A stretch of DNA of 64,000 nt from Sporisorium sorghi. Its lineage: Eukaryota > Basidiomycota > Ustilaginomycetes > Ustilaginales > Ustilaginaceae. The position numbers were made by a program, and so were the translations under genes. Where the stretch lies: positions 62,001 through 126,000 of the forward strand of contig JALCCG010000022.1 in the NCBI GenBank assembly GCA_023212695.1. Direction: 5' to 3'. The notes below the pieces were generated by a model. It was not told the origin of the DNA, made no database searches, and worked only from the letters and a program-made list of their open reading frames with translations. Shown here piece by piece: positions 1 to 10,038 of this stretch (its first letter is position 1; each line of letters opens with the position of its first letter).

Positions 1-123
1 GAAAGTCTGCCCACACAGCTGTTGTAGCAAGAGTAGATGGGCCCAAAGCCCTCTGTCTTGCTGACGATCAAGGTCCCTCTCCCATCAACCAACATCTGCT
101 ACACCAAATCCTGGCTGAGCACT

Positions 124-733
124 ATGGCGACTTCCAAACTTGCCCTTCTGCTGCTCGCACTCGCTCTGATGCTGGCGGCCTCCGTCTGGAGCTACATTAT
201 CCCTGACAATCTCCTAATCTGGAAGCACGGAATGACAATAGACGACGGTGTCACAGTGCTCAAGCAAGCAATCATCAAAGAAATGGCGAAAGGCGGTAGT
301 AAGTTGCTTTTCTTCAAAACAAGGCGCCGGTGTGTTAGGAAAAGAAAGCTCTCTGACAGCAGGTCGTATTGATCTTCCAGGGAATACTCTCAGTCCGGCG
401 GACGACGCTCCGCGCGACTTTTTCTTCCACCTGTACAGCATCGATAGGCTGCGTGAGTCCAAACCGAGATGCGAAGAGCCCATCCAGAACTTCTACTATC
501 AACATGCTGACGAGGAGCAACCCTGCTCTTGTTCTTGTCCACAAACAGAACCCGAAGCGAACGGCGAACTAGCGGCAACGGTCACAGGCTCGATGTGGAA
601 TGAATGGTATGCTCAAAGACTCGATGCTATCCAATCTGAGAAAGCCAAGTTGGATCAGGAGGCAGAAAGACAGGCGGAAACCAGTGCTTTGAACGAGGCC
701 GTCACGAAGGCTATGAGTCGGTTCAGCTTATAG
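124..733 (+). CDS. Small secreted protein of WxxW family (member A)
   Basis: Predicted secreted protein of 143 aa; function unknown. My spliced model is exons 124-298, 381-452 and 549-733, with donors GTAAGT (299) and GTGAGT (453) and acceptors CCAG (380) and ACAG (548). The start at 124 is chosen because it begins a clean signal peptide (about residues 1-22, Leu/Ala-rich core), while the in-frame ATG at 37 would bury it. Just after the signal comes LLIWKHGM (residues 30-37), shared with member C. Exon 3 holds MWNEWYAQR, the family aromatic motif, followed by a charged Glu/Lys/Gln-rich helix. No cysteine is present. Exon 1 is 175 nt, identical in length to members B, C and F. Likely an apoplastic or translocated effector by analogy with smut effector clusters; that role is inference. 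Confidence 0.75.
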
Positions 734-1732
734 ATACACTCAGCCTGCTGGGCCGCGTATCGGTCGTAAGGCATATCTACCGTACACTGCAATCGTATCA
801 ATGTCCCAGCCTGACAACGAATGATTGGTGACTCTGTGGAGAGATGACAATGCGGCTAGACCGGTGGTGCTCGAGATCGCGAGGAGGCTTCCAGCCTAGA
901 CACGCGCGAAGGTGAAGGGGAGGGAAACAGAGTCAGGGAGGGACAACGCTAGAGATGCTTGACAGTGACCTGCCCAGGGGCTACAAGGATGATGTCGGGA
1001 AGCAAAGAGACAAACAAAAGCAAGGCGCAGATCATTGGGGCTCGCTCTTACGAAGTGCTTAGATGGGGCCCTCTCTCTCTGACTCTCTCTGAGACCCCCT
1101 CGCCATCTCGCACGAGTTGCATTCAGCACTACCCGCCGTAGTCCTTCATCTCCTTGAGCGATCGCCCTCGCAATCGTTGAAAGGCTTGCCGTGTTGCAGC
1201 CGGGCCGCCGAGCCGTGAGGAAGCTGCTCGTGGATGCTCACTGTGCGACAGTCCTCGTTGCTGAGGTGCTTGACACGATATCGCCGAGGTTTGTTGTCAT
1301 GTTGCACACGTTGCGTGCCATTCTCTCACGGCCCAGGCGACTGATAAAAGCGACGTTGCAATCGTGAAATGCCAGACTTTCACACTCTGGAGGACATGAA
1401 GCTGGGGCTTGGAGAGGCTTTCGCAATCACGAGACTACAGAAGAGATCACAAATGAGTTCAAGAAGATGCGGCGCGGGGGGCCCCCTGGCAGCTACGCTG
1501 GCCAGTCTAGCCTGAGTCATTGATATAAGAACCTCCGTCTGCCCCGGGTCAGCACCGCTCTTCCGTCAACTCAGTCTTCAACCTCATCGCATCCGCCAGA
1601 AGCTGCCACTTCTCCAGAAGCTGACAGAAGATCGGGTCCTGCCTGCGTCAAGTTCGACAACCTTTTGCAAGACACAAATCCTGTCCTTCCATTGTCATCG
1701 TGTATCTGCCACTGCTTTCGTATCGACGGATA
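734..1732. other. Intergenic region between members A and B
   Basis: No coding signal or repeat recognised. It contains the upstream region of member B, with a TATAAG at 1524-1529 about 205 bp before that start. The short open frames here have no homology or splice support. Confidence 0.6.
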
Positions 1733-2314
1733 ATGCGGCTCCTCAAGAGGCTCGTCCAGATCCTTCTCACTGCAATTTTTTTCCTTTGGCTGACCAAAGC
1801 CATCCGCATTGGAGAGGAGGAGATCATCTGGACATCAGACATGTCTTTCGAGGATGCTGTTCGGTTCCTCAAGATGCACGTATCTGAAGGATTAAGTAAC
1901 AACCCTTGTAAGTGCCCTCCAGGATCACGACAAACGATGCAGTCAATTCAGAAGTTCGTGCCGTAGCTAAGCGCAATCTCGAAATGATTCTGCTACAGTC
2001 ATGACCAAACCGCCCGATTTGACCTATTCTCAATTTTTTGACGAAATGCACACCATCGGTCGTTTTTGTAAGTAACTTCTCTCGCCCCTGGTAAGCAACA
2101 CAGACGATATCAGAAGAGGTGGGCTGAACGCTGGAACCCTGTCTTGCTTGCTCCAGCGGGATCAAAACGACAGTATCCTCTTCGTGGTCGCGAATGGAAT
2201 GCTTGGTACGAAGGAAACATCCGTCGCACCCAAGCTTACAATCGAGCCTACCAGCGCTCACTACGAGAGATTCACACCGAGGCCGCAAGAATGGGGCGCG
2301 GCCGTCGATGGTAG
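1733..2314 (+). CDS. Small secreted protein of WxxW family (member B)
   Basis: Predicted secreted protein of 133 aa; function unknown. Exons 1733-1907 (175 nt), 1999-2067 (69 nt) and 2157-2314 (158 nt); both introns are phase 1 and start with GTAAGT; acceptors are ACAG and CCAG. The signal peptide runs about residues 1-23 (basic MRLLKR start, then a Leu/Ile/Phe core ending LTKA). After it comes EEIIWTSDM, aligned with IWKHGM of A and C. The middle exon contains SQFFDEMHTIGRF. Exon 3 starts Ser-Gly, as in member C, and carries YPLRGREWNAWY followed by an Arg/Tyr-rich helix ending GRGRRW. No cysteines. Exon lengths and the YPL-x-G-x-EWN match make B and C close tandem paralogues. The role as an effector is inference. 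Confidence 0.8.
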
Positions 2315-3140
2315 GCGAGTCCATGAGCAGACTCGACGTCGCTGGCGACGCCTCACTCCTGCTGTACATAGCTTGTTAGGGTGCTGGAGAGATTCAGTGG
2401 TCCCATAGCCTTGCTGACCATGTTCTACGCGGCTTGTGTGGACCTTGACAGCTGCTGACAGGTGGGAGAGCGCTGTGTTCGCTGTGTGAGCGCTTGCGTC
2501 GCTCTGAATAGCCTGTAGTTCCCCTTGCTCTTCTCGAAGCTCAATCATATTTCATCAGACTGCAATGTCTCACAAACGATGGCCCTGTCTTTTCGCTCTG
2601 TTGTAGAGCATTTGACGCCGAACCCTTTTGTTGATCTTTGCCACATGGTAAGAATGATCGCGACTCCGTCTCGAGCGGGAGCATGGGGTCGAGCCGGAGA
2701 ACTCTGAAAAGGACCGATGCGGCTCGTCGTGTCGTGGGAACTACTGAACCGAGATTGCAGCTGCTGCAGTCAACTTGCTTGAATTAAGTGTCAACAAAAG
2801 ACTGGTTTGGATCTCATCTCGAGTAGGAGTCGATCATTGTCAATGTGGTGGGAAAGCTTGCGGTGGAGCTTTGCACGCACTTGTGCAGAGCCGGCATGCT
2901 GAGATGCATGAAGCACGCAGTCAGCAGTCGTGCTGTGCGGGTGCTTACATATACAGTTCGGCCGTTCCGGCAATGGAGCCGCTTCAAAATGAGCTTGGCT
3001 TGCCGGAAAGATGGATGTGGCAAAGAGCTTGGCACGAAATCGAAAGCGTCATAAGGGGCCTATTGCGTTAAAGTTCGGAAGCTTCGTTCGCTGCCTCATC
3101 CCACTTCCTCCAAGCACCACAACAATCGACTTGACCAACA
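2315..3140. other. Intergenic region between members B and C
   Basis: About 0.8 kb with only short unsupported open frames; no motif, repeat or paralogue fragment recognised. It serves as the downstream region of B and the promoter of C. Confidence 0.6.
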
Positions 3141-3730
3141 ATGATCCTGTTCAAGAGGCTCATTCAGGCTTTGATCATCGCCATTCCTTTCGTTTGGCCG
3201 ATCCAAGCCATTCGGTTCGACCCGGAGTTGATCATCTGGAAACACGGCATGTCTCCCGAGCAGGCTGGGGAGAAGCTCCGAGAGTACATCTCCGAGGCCA
3301 CGCAACAGCCCGTTGGTAAGTACTTTTCCGGTCTTCTTCTCAACAGGCAAGCCTGAGATTCCTGTCATGGCTGAACTTCAAACTCACTCTCACCGGAAAC
3401 AGCACTCGATGGCCCGCTCACCGTTGCCTTTCATCAGTTCTTTATTGACATGCGCATCATTGAGCGAATGTGTAAGTTCCACATCTCGCCGACCACGCCG
3501 AGCCTCTGCACATGAACGACTGACGCAAAAAAAGCCCTATCTTCTTTGCTGCCCAAGCTGGACCCGAGAGACTCGTCGATGATTATCCTTTGATGGGCCT
3601 GGAGTGGAATACTTGGTTTCCAAGCTACCTAGAAAAGATTGCAAAAGATGCCAGAGCCGCCCATGATTCGATGCTGGAGATACAGGCCGAGGTCGCCAGA
3701 TTGGAGGCTGGCCGTGGCAATGGTCATTGA
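3141..3730 (+). CDS. Small secreted protein of WxxW family (member C)
   Basis: Predicted secreted protein of 138 aa. Exons 3141-3315 (175 nt), 3403-3471 (69 nt) and 3558-3730 (173 nt). The last acceptor (CAAG at 3554-3557) is chosen over the AG at 3534 because only it keeps phase and because exon 3 then begins Ser-Gly like member B. Signal peptide about residues 1-23 (MILFKRLIQ start, ending PIQA), then IRFD and ELIIWKHGM. The middle exon has FHQFFIDMRIIERM. Exon 3 carries YPLMGLEWNTWF, then an amphipathic helix with Ala, Glu and Arg. No cysteines. It is closest to member B in exon lengths and motif spacing, indicating local duplication. Biochemical function is unknown; a secreted effector role is inferred from signal peptide, size and clustering. 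Confidence 0.8.
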
Positions 3731-3916
3731 TTCACTAGATGCGTAGCTTTGGAGACAATGCAAACGGTCCGCCTTAGTCAGCTTACTTCACAGTCAAATT
3801 ACAGAATCGATCTCTTCATCATTGCGCAGTTGATTTGCCAAGCCTTGGACCGCAGGATCCAGCGAGGTCATCTTCTCCTCGGCATGTCTTCTATGCGGTA
3901 AGGTGCCCGAATCCCC

Positions 3917-4778
3917 CTAGAAGCCACCTTTTCGATTAAGAAGGTGGAAGGGATAATCTTTGCTTTTTGGGTCGATGTAGTCTGTTTGATCTAGGCCGTT
4001 GATCCGGCGGTGCGTACCTGCACTACTGCCGGTACTGCTTCTCTGCCATCCGCTGCCAGCAGCTTTTTTCACCTGGGATTCAGTCAATGGATAGGGTACA
4101 CCTTCGAAATCATCCTCTACTTCCATCGCATGCATAGGTTCCTTCCCTCGAGTCAGATCAGGTGGCTGGGCCTGGATTTCTTTATCCTTCTGTTTGATAT
4201 ATTTTTTAGCGGGTTTCTTGAGATTTTTGATGATCTGCTCGAGCGCGCCCCTGGATTGGTAAGGTTCCTCGTAAGTCGGTAGTGCTGCCAAGTAGTGTAC
4301 TACCTCCTCGACCGAGACCTCTTTTCGTGCTGTAAGATGAATGAATTTTGATATTGGAAGAGTCAGCGGAATGGATCGAGCTGCATTGCGTAAACTGGAC
4401 TTACCATCCGGATATTGTCGAAGTCCTCCGCTGTGGAGGAAGTGAGAGATACGACGTCCTGTATGAACGCATCATCCGAATCATCGAAACCCACCCAAAG
4501 GTGCTTGGTTAGTATCCCTACTCCCTTCGTCGCGCCTCACCTCTTGGAAAGCCCTCATCTCACTTACGGTAGATGTTGTCGTCCCAAAATGGGTGACGGA
4601 AAAGATACCGGAGCGTCATCACTGCATCTTTCTGCTTCTCTGCGTCTTGAGGGAAGACCTTTTCAGCAAATGGGTTGAAAACTTGGAGGTGACTTGAGAA
4701 ACCTTGAATAGGAGGAGGAGCTCTAACAATTAACGCAATTAGCAGCACGAAAGCGAAGAGAGGAAGCCTGACCCTCAT
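3917..4778 (-). CDS. Small secreted protein, divergent cluster member (G-prime)
   Basis: Predicted secreted protein of 225 aa encoded on the minus strand. Exons (transcript order) 4778-4568 (211 nt), 4458-4405 (54 nt) and 4329-3917 (413 nt). Donors are GTAAGT in both introns, and acceptors ACAG. Intron phases are 1 and 1, as in the plus-strand family. The start at 4778 begins a signal peptide (residues 1 to about 20, ending LIVRAPPP); the longer in-frame upstream extension is ignored. The mature part has AVMTLRYLFR in exon 1, HFLHSGGL in exon 2 and a Lys-rich then Gly/Ser-rich exon 3. It is clearly paralogous to the broken gene at 10039: RAPPP, AVMTL-x-YLFR, FL-x-x-GGL and P-x-P-[LF]-T match. 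The W-x-x-W motif is degenerate here (SGWQRS). Function unknown. Confidence 0.75.
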
Positions 4779-6053
4779 TGTGAAAGGACGTTTCTTGCGA
4801 TGAAAGAGAAAGGGAGGTAGAAGAGCAGAGGGAGGAAGGGATGGTGGGGCGGAAGTAGAAAGAATTTCGGGGAACGATCGGTTCTTATGGGGCGTGGTGG
4901 ATCGCGAGGATCTTGGTGAAAGATGGTGTGATTCGCCTTGACTGGACGAAGTGGGATGTGACGAATAGCACTGACAATGGGCAATAGGGGTCAGGATCAT
5001 GTCAAGCAAGATGCCCACCAACGCCACAACCAGCTCGCTTCGGATCCGACGGGATCGGGCCGTCGAATGCATGATAGCATGCAAGGTGCTCATCATTATG
5101 ATTGAGTCGGCCTTCGACTTAACGGACAGTCCGGAGGTCTTTGTGGCACTCATCCTGAATGGTTCAAAGTCGACAAGCCTACACGAAAGACGACTCCCAC
5201 AATCACCATGGCGACGCCCAGCTCGCCTCAATACAGAGACTTCACCGCATTGGTTTCGCCTCTTTGACGTTGCCAACAAGCTGGTTGAGGTGGGTCCATC
5301 GTTCAGGGATGACTCAAGGGATGCTCTCTCACATCACTTGACGAGGTGGGTCTAGTAACCCACGATGCACCTGTGCAGCTGCAAGCCACCAACGGCGCGC
5401 ATTGTGTTGCTGACGAGCTTCATCAATCTTCGTCCCTTATCCGGCATCATCACGCAAGAACCGATTTCACTTTATCCTCGCTTTCTAGTCGTGGACTCTC
5501 AAGAAAAAATACCATCGACGGCTCGCTCGAGGTCGAGACTCGAGTTCAACAGGAAGCATTCGCTTCGATAGGAGGCTTCCCGAGCCGCAGAGATGCCACA
5601 ACGCCACATTGAAAGTTTTGTGTCGGTCCTACCCACCTTCGCACATGCCGAATCCCACCCTGTGTAGCCTCAAGTCACATGAAACGTAGCGGGATGAATG
5701 CCTTTGTGTTTTTTGCAAATTGATCTCTCCAAGTGTCTCAACGCCGCTTCAAGTGCTCGAATTTCAGGCTGTGCTTGAATGAGCAGATTGTGTGGATCAC
5801 GATCACAACGCTCGGGACAGCAACGTGGGCAATCACCCTAGCTCCCACCCAACGCGCGGTCGAACTGTGCTATTGGCGCAACTTCGGTGGCGACCGTTGA
5901 GGGACAGGTAATAGGCAACGGAGTCAAAGTGAAACGAAAGGCAAAGTACATGGTATAAAAGGTCTGAAACAGAGTTTCCTCCCGTTTTCCTCGCAACCGT
6001 GACCGTCTTCCATCTTTGCAGATTGTGGCATTCGATCCTTAACTTCGCTCAAC
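4779..6053. other. Divergent intergenic region of the secreted-protein cluster
   Basis: Shared upstream region of the minus-strand gene ending at 3917 and member D. A TATAAAA lies at 5954-5960. No other gene is supported; open frames between 5000 and 5600 have neither splice signals nor recognisable motifs. Confidence 0.55.
5954..5960 (+). promoter_or_regulatory. TATA box of member D
   Basis: TATAAAA in a pyrimidine/purine-mixed context 94 bp before the ATG at 6054, a spacing typical of a strongly regulated fungal promoter. Seen directly; its use is inferred. Confidence 0.5.
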
Positions 6054-6605
6054 ATGAAGCTCTTCAAGGCTACGTTCGTGCTCGCCACAATCCTGCTGCA
6101 CTGCACTCTCATGGTCAAAGCTGCAGGAGATGGCATGGTAGACGATACACTGGACATCCTCAGTACAGAAGTAAAACGACCCGATGGCCCCCACTTTGCC
6201 CGATTGGGTTTCTATCTCTACATTGGTAAGTTAGCTTTTTCATTTCTCTTCATTGTGACAAAAGCTGGCAAGGGCTGATAGCGTCGCAACTACTTCCATT
6301 CCTATTCCCAATGCAGATGAATCGTACCACGAAAAGGCCAAACAGTTCTTCAACAAGGTCGCAGTGCCTATGTGGCGTGAGTACTGTTCCTATCGAAAAA
6401 CACCCACCGTGGATAACTGACTGAGCTGCAGAAGACGGCGCACGGATTGCTACTTGTTCGATTAACAGAGGGGAAACAATCGGTTCTGGGAAAGCATTGG
6501 AATCAGTGGCTTAAGCAGCAAGGCGCTGGCAGCAGCTCCGCGGCTCAGGAGCTGGGAGAAGCGGCCAAGAAAGTCGGAGAGGACGTATCGAAGTTCCGTC
6601 CTTGA
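6054..6605 (+). CDS. Small secreted protein of WxxW family (member D)
   Basis: Predicted secreted protein of 122 aa. Exons 6054-6225 (172 nt), 6317-6376 (60 nt) and 6469-6605 (137 nt); donors GTAAGT and GTGAGT; acceptors GCAG and ACAG; both introns phase 1. The acceptor at 6467-6468 is preferred to the earlier CTGCAG because it alone yields a C-terminus matching member E. Signal peptide about residues 1-23, MKLFKATF... ending LMVKA, nearly the same as member E. Exon 2 ends in KVAVPMW, matching IAMPKW of E. Exon 3 carries VLGKHWNQWLKQQ and ends EAAKKVGEDVSKFRP, matching EAASQVGEVVSRIHP of E. The only cysteine lies in the signal peptide. Function unknown. Confidence 0.8.
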
Positions 6606-7568
6606 CTGGCGAACTTGTGATCGAGCGACATCCCGCTCGTCCACTGTGAAGCAGTGAAGGGCCGCAGTGGTTTCTCTCATTTACCTGCTTATCTGCATCT
6701 TGTGCGGAAAGGAGGTGCAAGTAGAGAGAGATCAGAGCTCGCCTCCCACTTCTTCACATTCATGTCTTATTCTTCTTCTCTTCCTCCATCATCTTTCTTT
6801 GTTCGTGCCAGGCGATGGCCAGCCTAGCACGCTTTGTTGTCTCTTCTCTGTGCTCCCCGCCTATTTGCTGCTCGTCCTTGCGCTCCACCTACCCACGTTA
6901 CAGCGAGCAGGGAGCCTCGTAGAGCTTGCATGTCTCAGCGTAGGTCTCAACCGCAATCAATTTTTTCAGTCAAACAGCGATTGACGCTGAGGCGGAACGT
7001 CACAAGACCTGCTGGTCAAAAGCCTCTTCATTGTGACGTCAATTATCGCAATCACTTTCTTTGGGTTCGAGCTCGCTCGCGGAGCTCAAACTCTCGCTTC
7101 CCTGAAGTGCCTTTCAAGGCTGTGTATCAGCTTTGCCTTCTCGACAAGCAAATTTTCTCTGAACTACACGCCATGACGTTGAGCGGGCTTGGATACGGAA
7201 AGACGCAGTGTGAACTCAGGTTGGAGCGGATGGAGGCAGAACAGCAAGTCAAACGCAGGATCCTTTGACAACGCGAGCAAGCCAGGGTGGAAGATGGTAG
7301 TCAGGAAGTTGAACGGCTGTTTGACCGAAAGTTTCGCGGGTGCAAGTTCGATATGTTGCAGGGGTGAGGTGGAATCGGTGCTCCTGTGACAACGCGATAT
7401 GAAAGCGCGAGCTTGTGGTGGGACGGCGGGCAAGTTCGGCCCACCTCGAGCGTCAGTCTCCTTCCTTTCTCCTCACGATCATTGCCCTTTCGTGCTTTCC
7501 AAACGGAGCCTTTCAATCTGGCTTATCTACACAACCAGCTGCTCTCGCAACATACGTCCCGGCTCAGC
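6606..7568. other. Intergenic region between members D and E
   Basis: Nearly 1 kb. Pyrimidine-rich around 6740-6800; no motif, repeat or gene fragment identified, and the open frames here are unsupported. Confidence 0.55.
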
Positions 7569-8209
7569 ATGAAACCTTTCCAAACTACTCTCGTGTTTGT
7601 GGCAGTTGTGCTGCAGTGGAGCCTCATGGTCAAAGCTCTCAGGGACGATGAGGTGGTCCTCGAATGGCGTGCGGACGACGAAAGAGACCGGATCTATCAG
7701 CTTTTCGAGGCAAACCGTCGTAAGCAACTTTGCCCTGTTCCTCGTTCGAAATTGAGCGTCATAGGAAGATGCGAATGCTGATCAGCCCACTGCGTGTCCT
7801 GTGACTCGATTCTCGCCTTCTCATTCTACAGCGGAACGTCTCCAGAAGTACGTCCGGCCGTTTTGGGAGCAAATAGCGATGCCTAAGTGGGGTGAGTACG
7901 GCTTTCGTCGAAACACCCTGACTTTCACACGAGCAATCTGTTGAATCGTGAAGGATCCCTCTTGGATTGCGACCGGATCGACGAACAGAGCGAGGTCAGG
8001 ATGTCTTGGGGAGTGACTGGAAGGATTATCTTTTGGAGATGGGTGTGGAACCCTTCGGACCGCCCAACGAGATTGAAGAGGCGCCGACAGAGACGGGAAG
8101 AACAGGTGGGGAGGCTGGATCAGCGCTACCAGAGGCTGACTCAGCGCTGACGGAAGCTGAAGAAGCGGCATCGCAAGTTGGAGAGGTTGTGTCCAGAATT
8201 CATCCTTGA
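7569..8209 (+). CDS. Small secreted protein of WxxW family (member E)
   Basis: Predicted secreted protein of 143 aa. Exons 7569-7719 (151 nt), 7832-7891 (60 nt) and 7989-8209 (221 nt); donors GTAAGC and GTGAGT; acceptors ACAG and ACAG; both introns phase 1. Signal peptide about residues 1-23 (MKPFQTTLVFVAV... LMVKA). Exon 2 is PERLQKYVRPFWEQIAMPKW, closely matching exon 2 of members D and F. Exon 3 carries VLGSDWKDYLLEMG, where the second Trp of the family motif is replaced by Tyr, then a Gly/Glu/Ala-rich low-complexity stretch, and ends EAASQVGEVVSRIHP as in member D. No cysteines. Exon 3 is expanded relative to D by the low-complexity insertion. Likely a recent D/E duplication; function unknown. 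Confidence 0.78.
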
Positions 8210-8798
8210 AGGGCACCCTTGCCACGATATTCCGCTGCGGCGCTCCAGCCTCAAGGCAGCATCAGGACACAAACGACTTCCTCGGACTAGAGCCCACTCA
8301 CTACGTTGTCACCGATGCCGCTCACAGCGGTCTGAAGCATCATGACGTCCGTCCTGTACAGTATCACGTCACTCGAATCAAAGCTGAACCACAGTTTCCG
8401 CCCGGTCCGCCTGGCATCATTTGTACCATTGAGGTGGGCGCTGCACCAACCAGCTGTGCGGGCCTGTGAACCGATGGGCTTTAGGTTCGGCATTGTTCGT
8501 TGTCGTGCCTTGCTGTCGATTGCGTCACTAATAACCGGACAATTATGCGGCAATGGAGGAGGACAGCAAGCTGCCCGTGTGCTTGGCGTTGCTTCAGATC
8601 AGCCAAACTTGTGAGGTGGGACATCATGCCGTAGGGTGCCCCTCCTCTCTAAAGGAACCTTGTGGGTTGACATCGTTCTTCAAGGATATATAATGCAGAT
8701 TGGAAGGTCTCTAGATAGCTTCTCTCCCTTCTTTCGTATTCCTCCTCACTGTTCTCCTCCGTGGACCAAATTCGAAACCGCCCACCGAATCGCCTGCT
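8210..8798. other. Intergenic region between members E and F
   Basis: About 0.6 kb, no gene supported. Contains the TATA-type element of member F at 8687-8693. Confidence 0.55.
8687..8693 (+). promoter_or_regulatory. TATA box of member F
   Basis: TATATAA located 106 bp before the ATG at 8799, close to the spacing of the TATAAAA before member D. Seen directly; function inferred. Confidence 0.5.
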
Positions 8799-9364
8799 AT
8801 GATCACCATCGTCGGGATGAGGCAGATTCAAGTACTCCTCGTGGCGATCCTCCTCATGGTCGGACGCGCAAGATCCAGTCATCTGTACTTCACGGATGTA
8901 ATTGCGGTCCCCAAGAGCTTGGATGGAGGCGAGGATGTTCGCTCCCTTTTCTTTGAGAAAGTGTCAAAATACAGTAGGTATCAACCGACGCAGTCTGTCG
9001 TCTGCTCGATCCACTGCAAAGACCAAAGCGCTGAGCTGATGGAACATGTCTGTTCGTTCTTGGCCTTTCTTACCATTATGTAGACCCAAATGCTAAGGTC
9101 TACGCTCATCAATTTTGGGCGAACAAAGCATTGCCCGCGCTCGGTGAGTTTCAACCAGGAAATGGAGCTCGAGTAGCACTTAGGACAGTCTTCTCACCTC
9201 TGGCGCTGCTCACATTCTTGCTATCCCTACCTTCGCCAAGGACAACAGAAAAGAATCAGAATGTCTATGGATATCAGTGGGACTGGTACTTTGCACAAAA
9301 GAGAGGCTTTTTCAAGTCGATCCTGGACACATTGGGAAAGTTGAAGTACCTAAGTGGGAGATAG
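8799..9364 (+). CDS. Small secreted protein of WxxW family (member F)
   Basis: Predicted secreted protein of 116 aa. Exons 8799-8973 (175 nt), 9084-9143 (60 nt) and 9249-9364 (116 nt). Donors are GTAGGT and GTGAGT; acceptors GTAG and ACAG; both introns phase 1. The start at 8799 rather than 8817 gives the same 175-nt first exon as members A-C, though either start leaves a signal peptide (core IQVLLVAILLMVG, cleavage near RARSS). Exon 2 contains YAHQFWANKALPALG, aligning with the F-W-x-x-x-A-x-P pattern of D and E. Exon 3 is short and has YQWDWYFAQKRGFF, a contracted W-x-W-Y form of the family motif, ending in a Leu/Lys helix. No cysteines. Function unknown. Confidence 0.75.
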
Positions 9365-10038
9365 CAGCTCATGGCGAACGAAGATCGCTTCGTTCTTGCT
9401 GAGCACATTTTGTCCCAATGTGCTGCTGGGGCGTCATCGAATCAAGTTTCTGTACCATACAGGCAAATGAACGTGGGCGTGCACGGCTGTTGCATTTTGT
9501 TGATGAGTGATCGGCTCGAGTGGTGGCGTTATAGAGAGGATGACGTCTGCGTGTTCGAGTTCACGAAGGCTTCGAGAACTGGTAGGAACGATTCGACATC
9601 ACCGAAGAGGGGAGTGACCCTTAACCCTCGGCGGGAGTACTGACAAAGCGTTCATGACATGGCTGGTGGACAAGACTTCGAAGCTGTGCAGACTCGTGCA
9701 GACTCGTACAGAAGCGAAATAAGATGAAAGAGAGGCGGTCGGCGGGTCTGGTGGGACCTCAACGTTGCTTGCCATGGTTTGACCCACCGTTCCCAAGCGG
9801 TCAAGATGAGATCCCATTGTCTTCCATTGTTTGCCGCACGTTGCACGATGAAACACGGTCTCTTTGATTGCCTACTCGAGCGACGATGAGAATTCGTGTG
9901 CTCTGTGAGCGTCTTCGCCAGACTTGAAACGCAGGAAACCCAGCGCTTCTCAACCATCCTCCTCCTTCCGCCCATCCACCCCTCCCTCACTTCCTCTACC
10001 TTGCCTCAACATCCAGATCGTGGTTCGGCTCCTCCACA
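9365..10038. other. Intergenic region between member F and the broken gene at 10039
   Basis: About 0.67 kb. A small direct repeat (gcagactcgtgcagactcgtacag) lies near 9688-9712. Nothing else supported. Confidence 0.5.
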
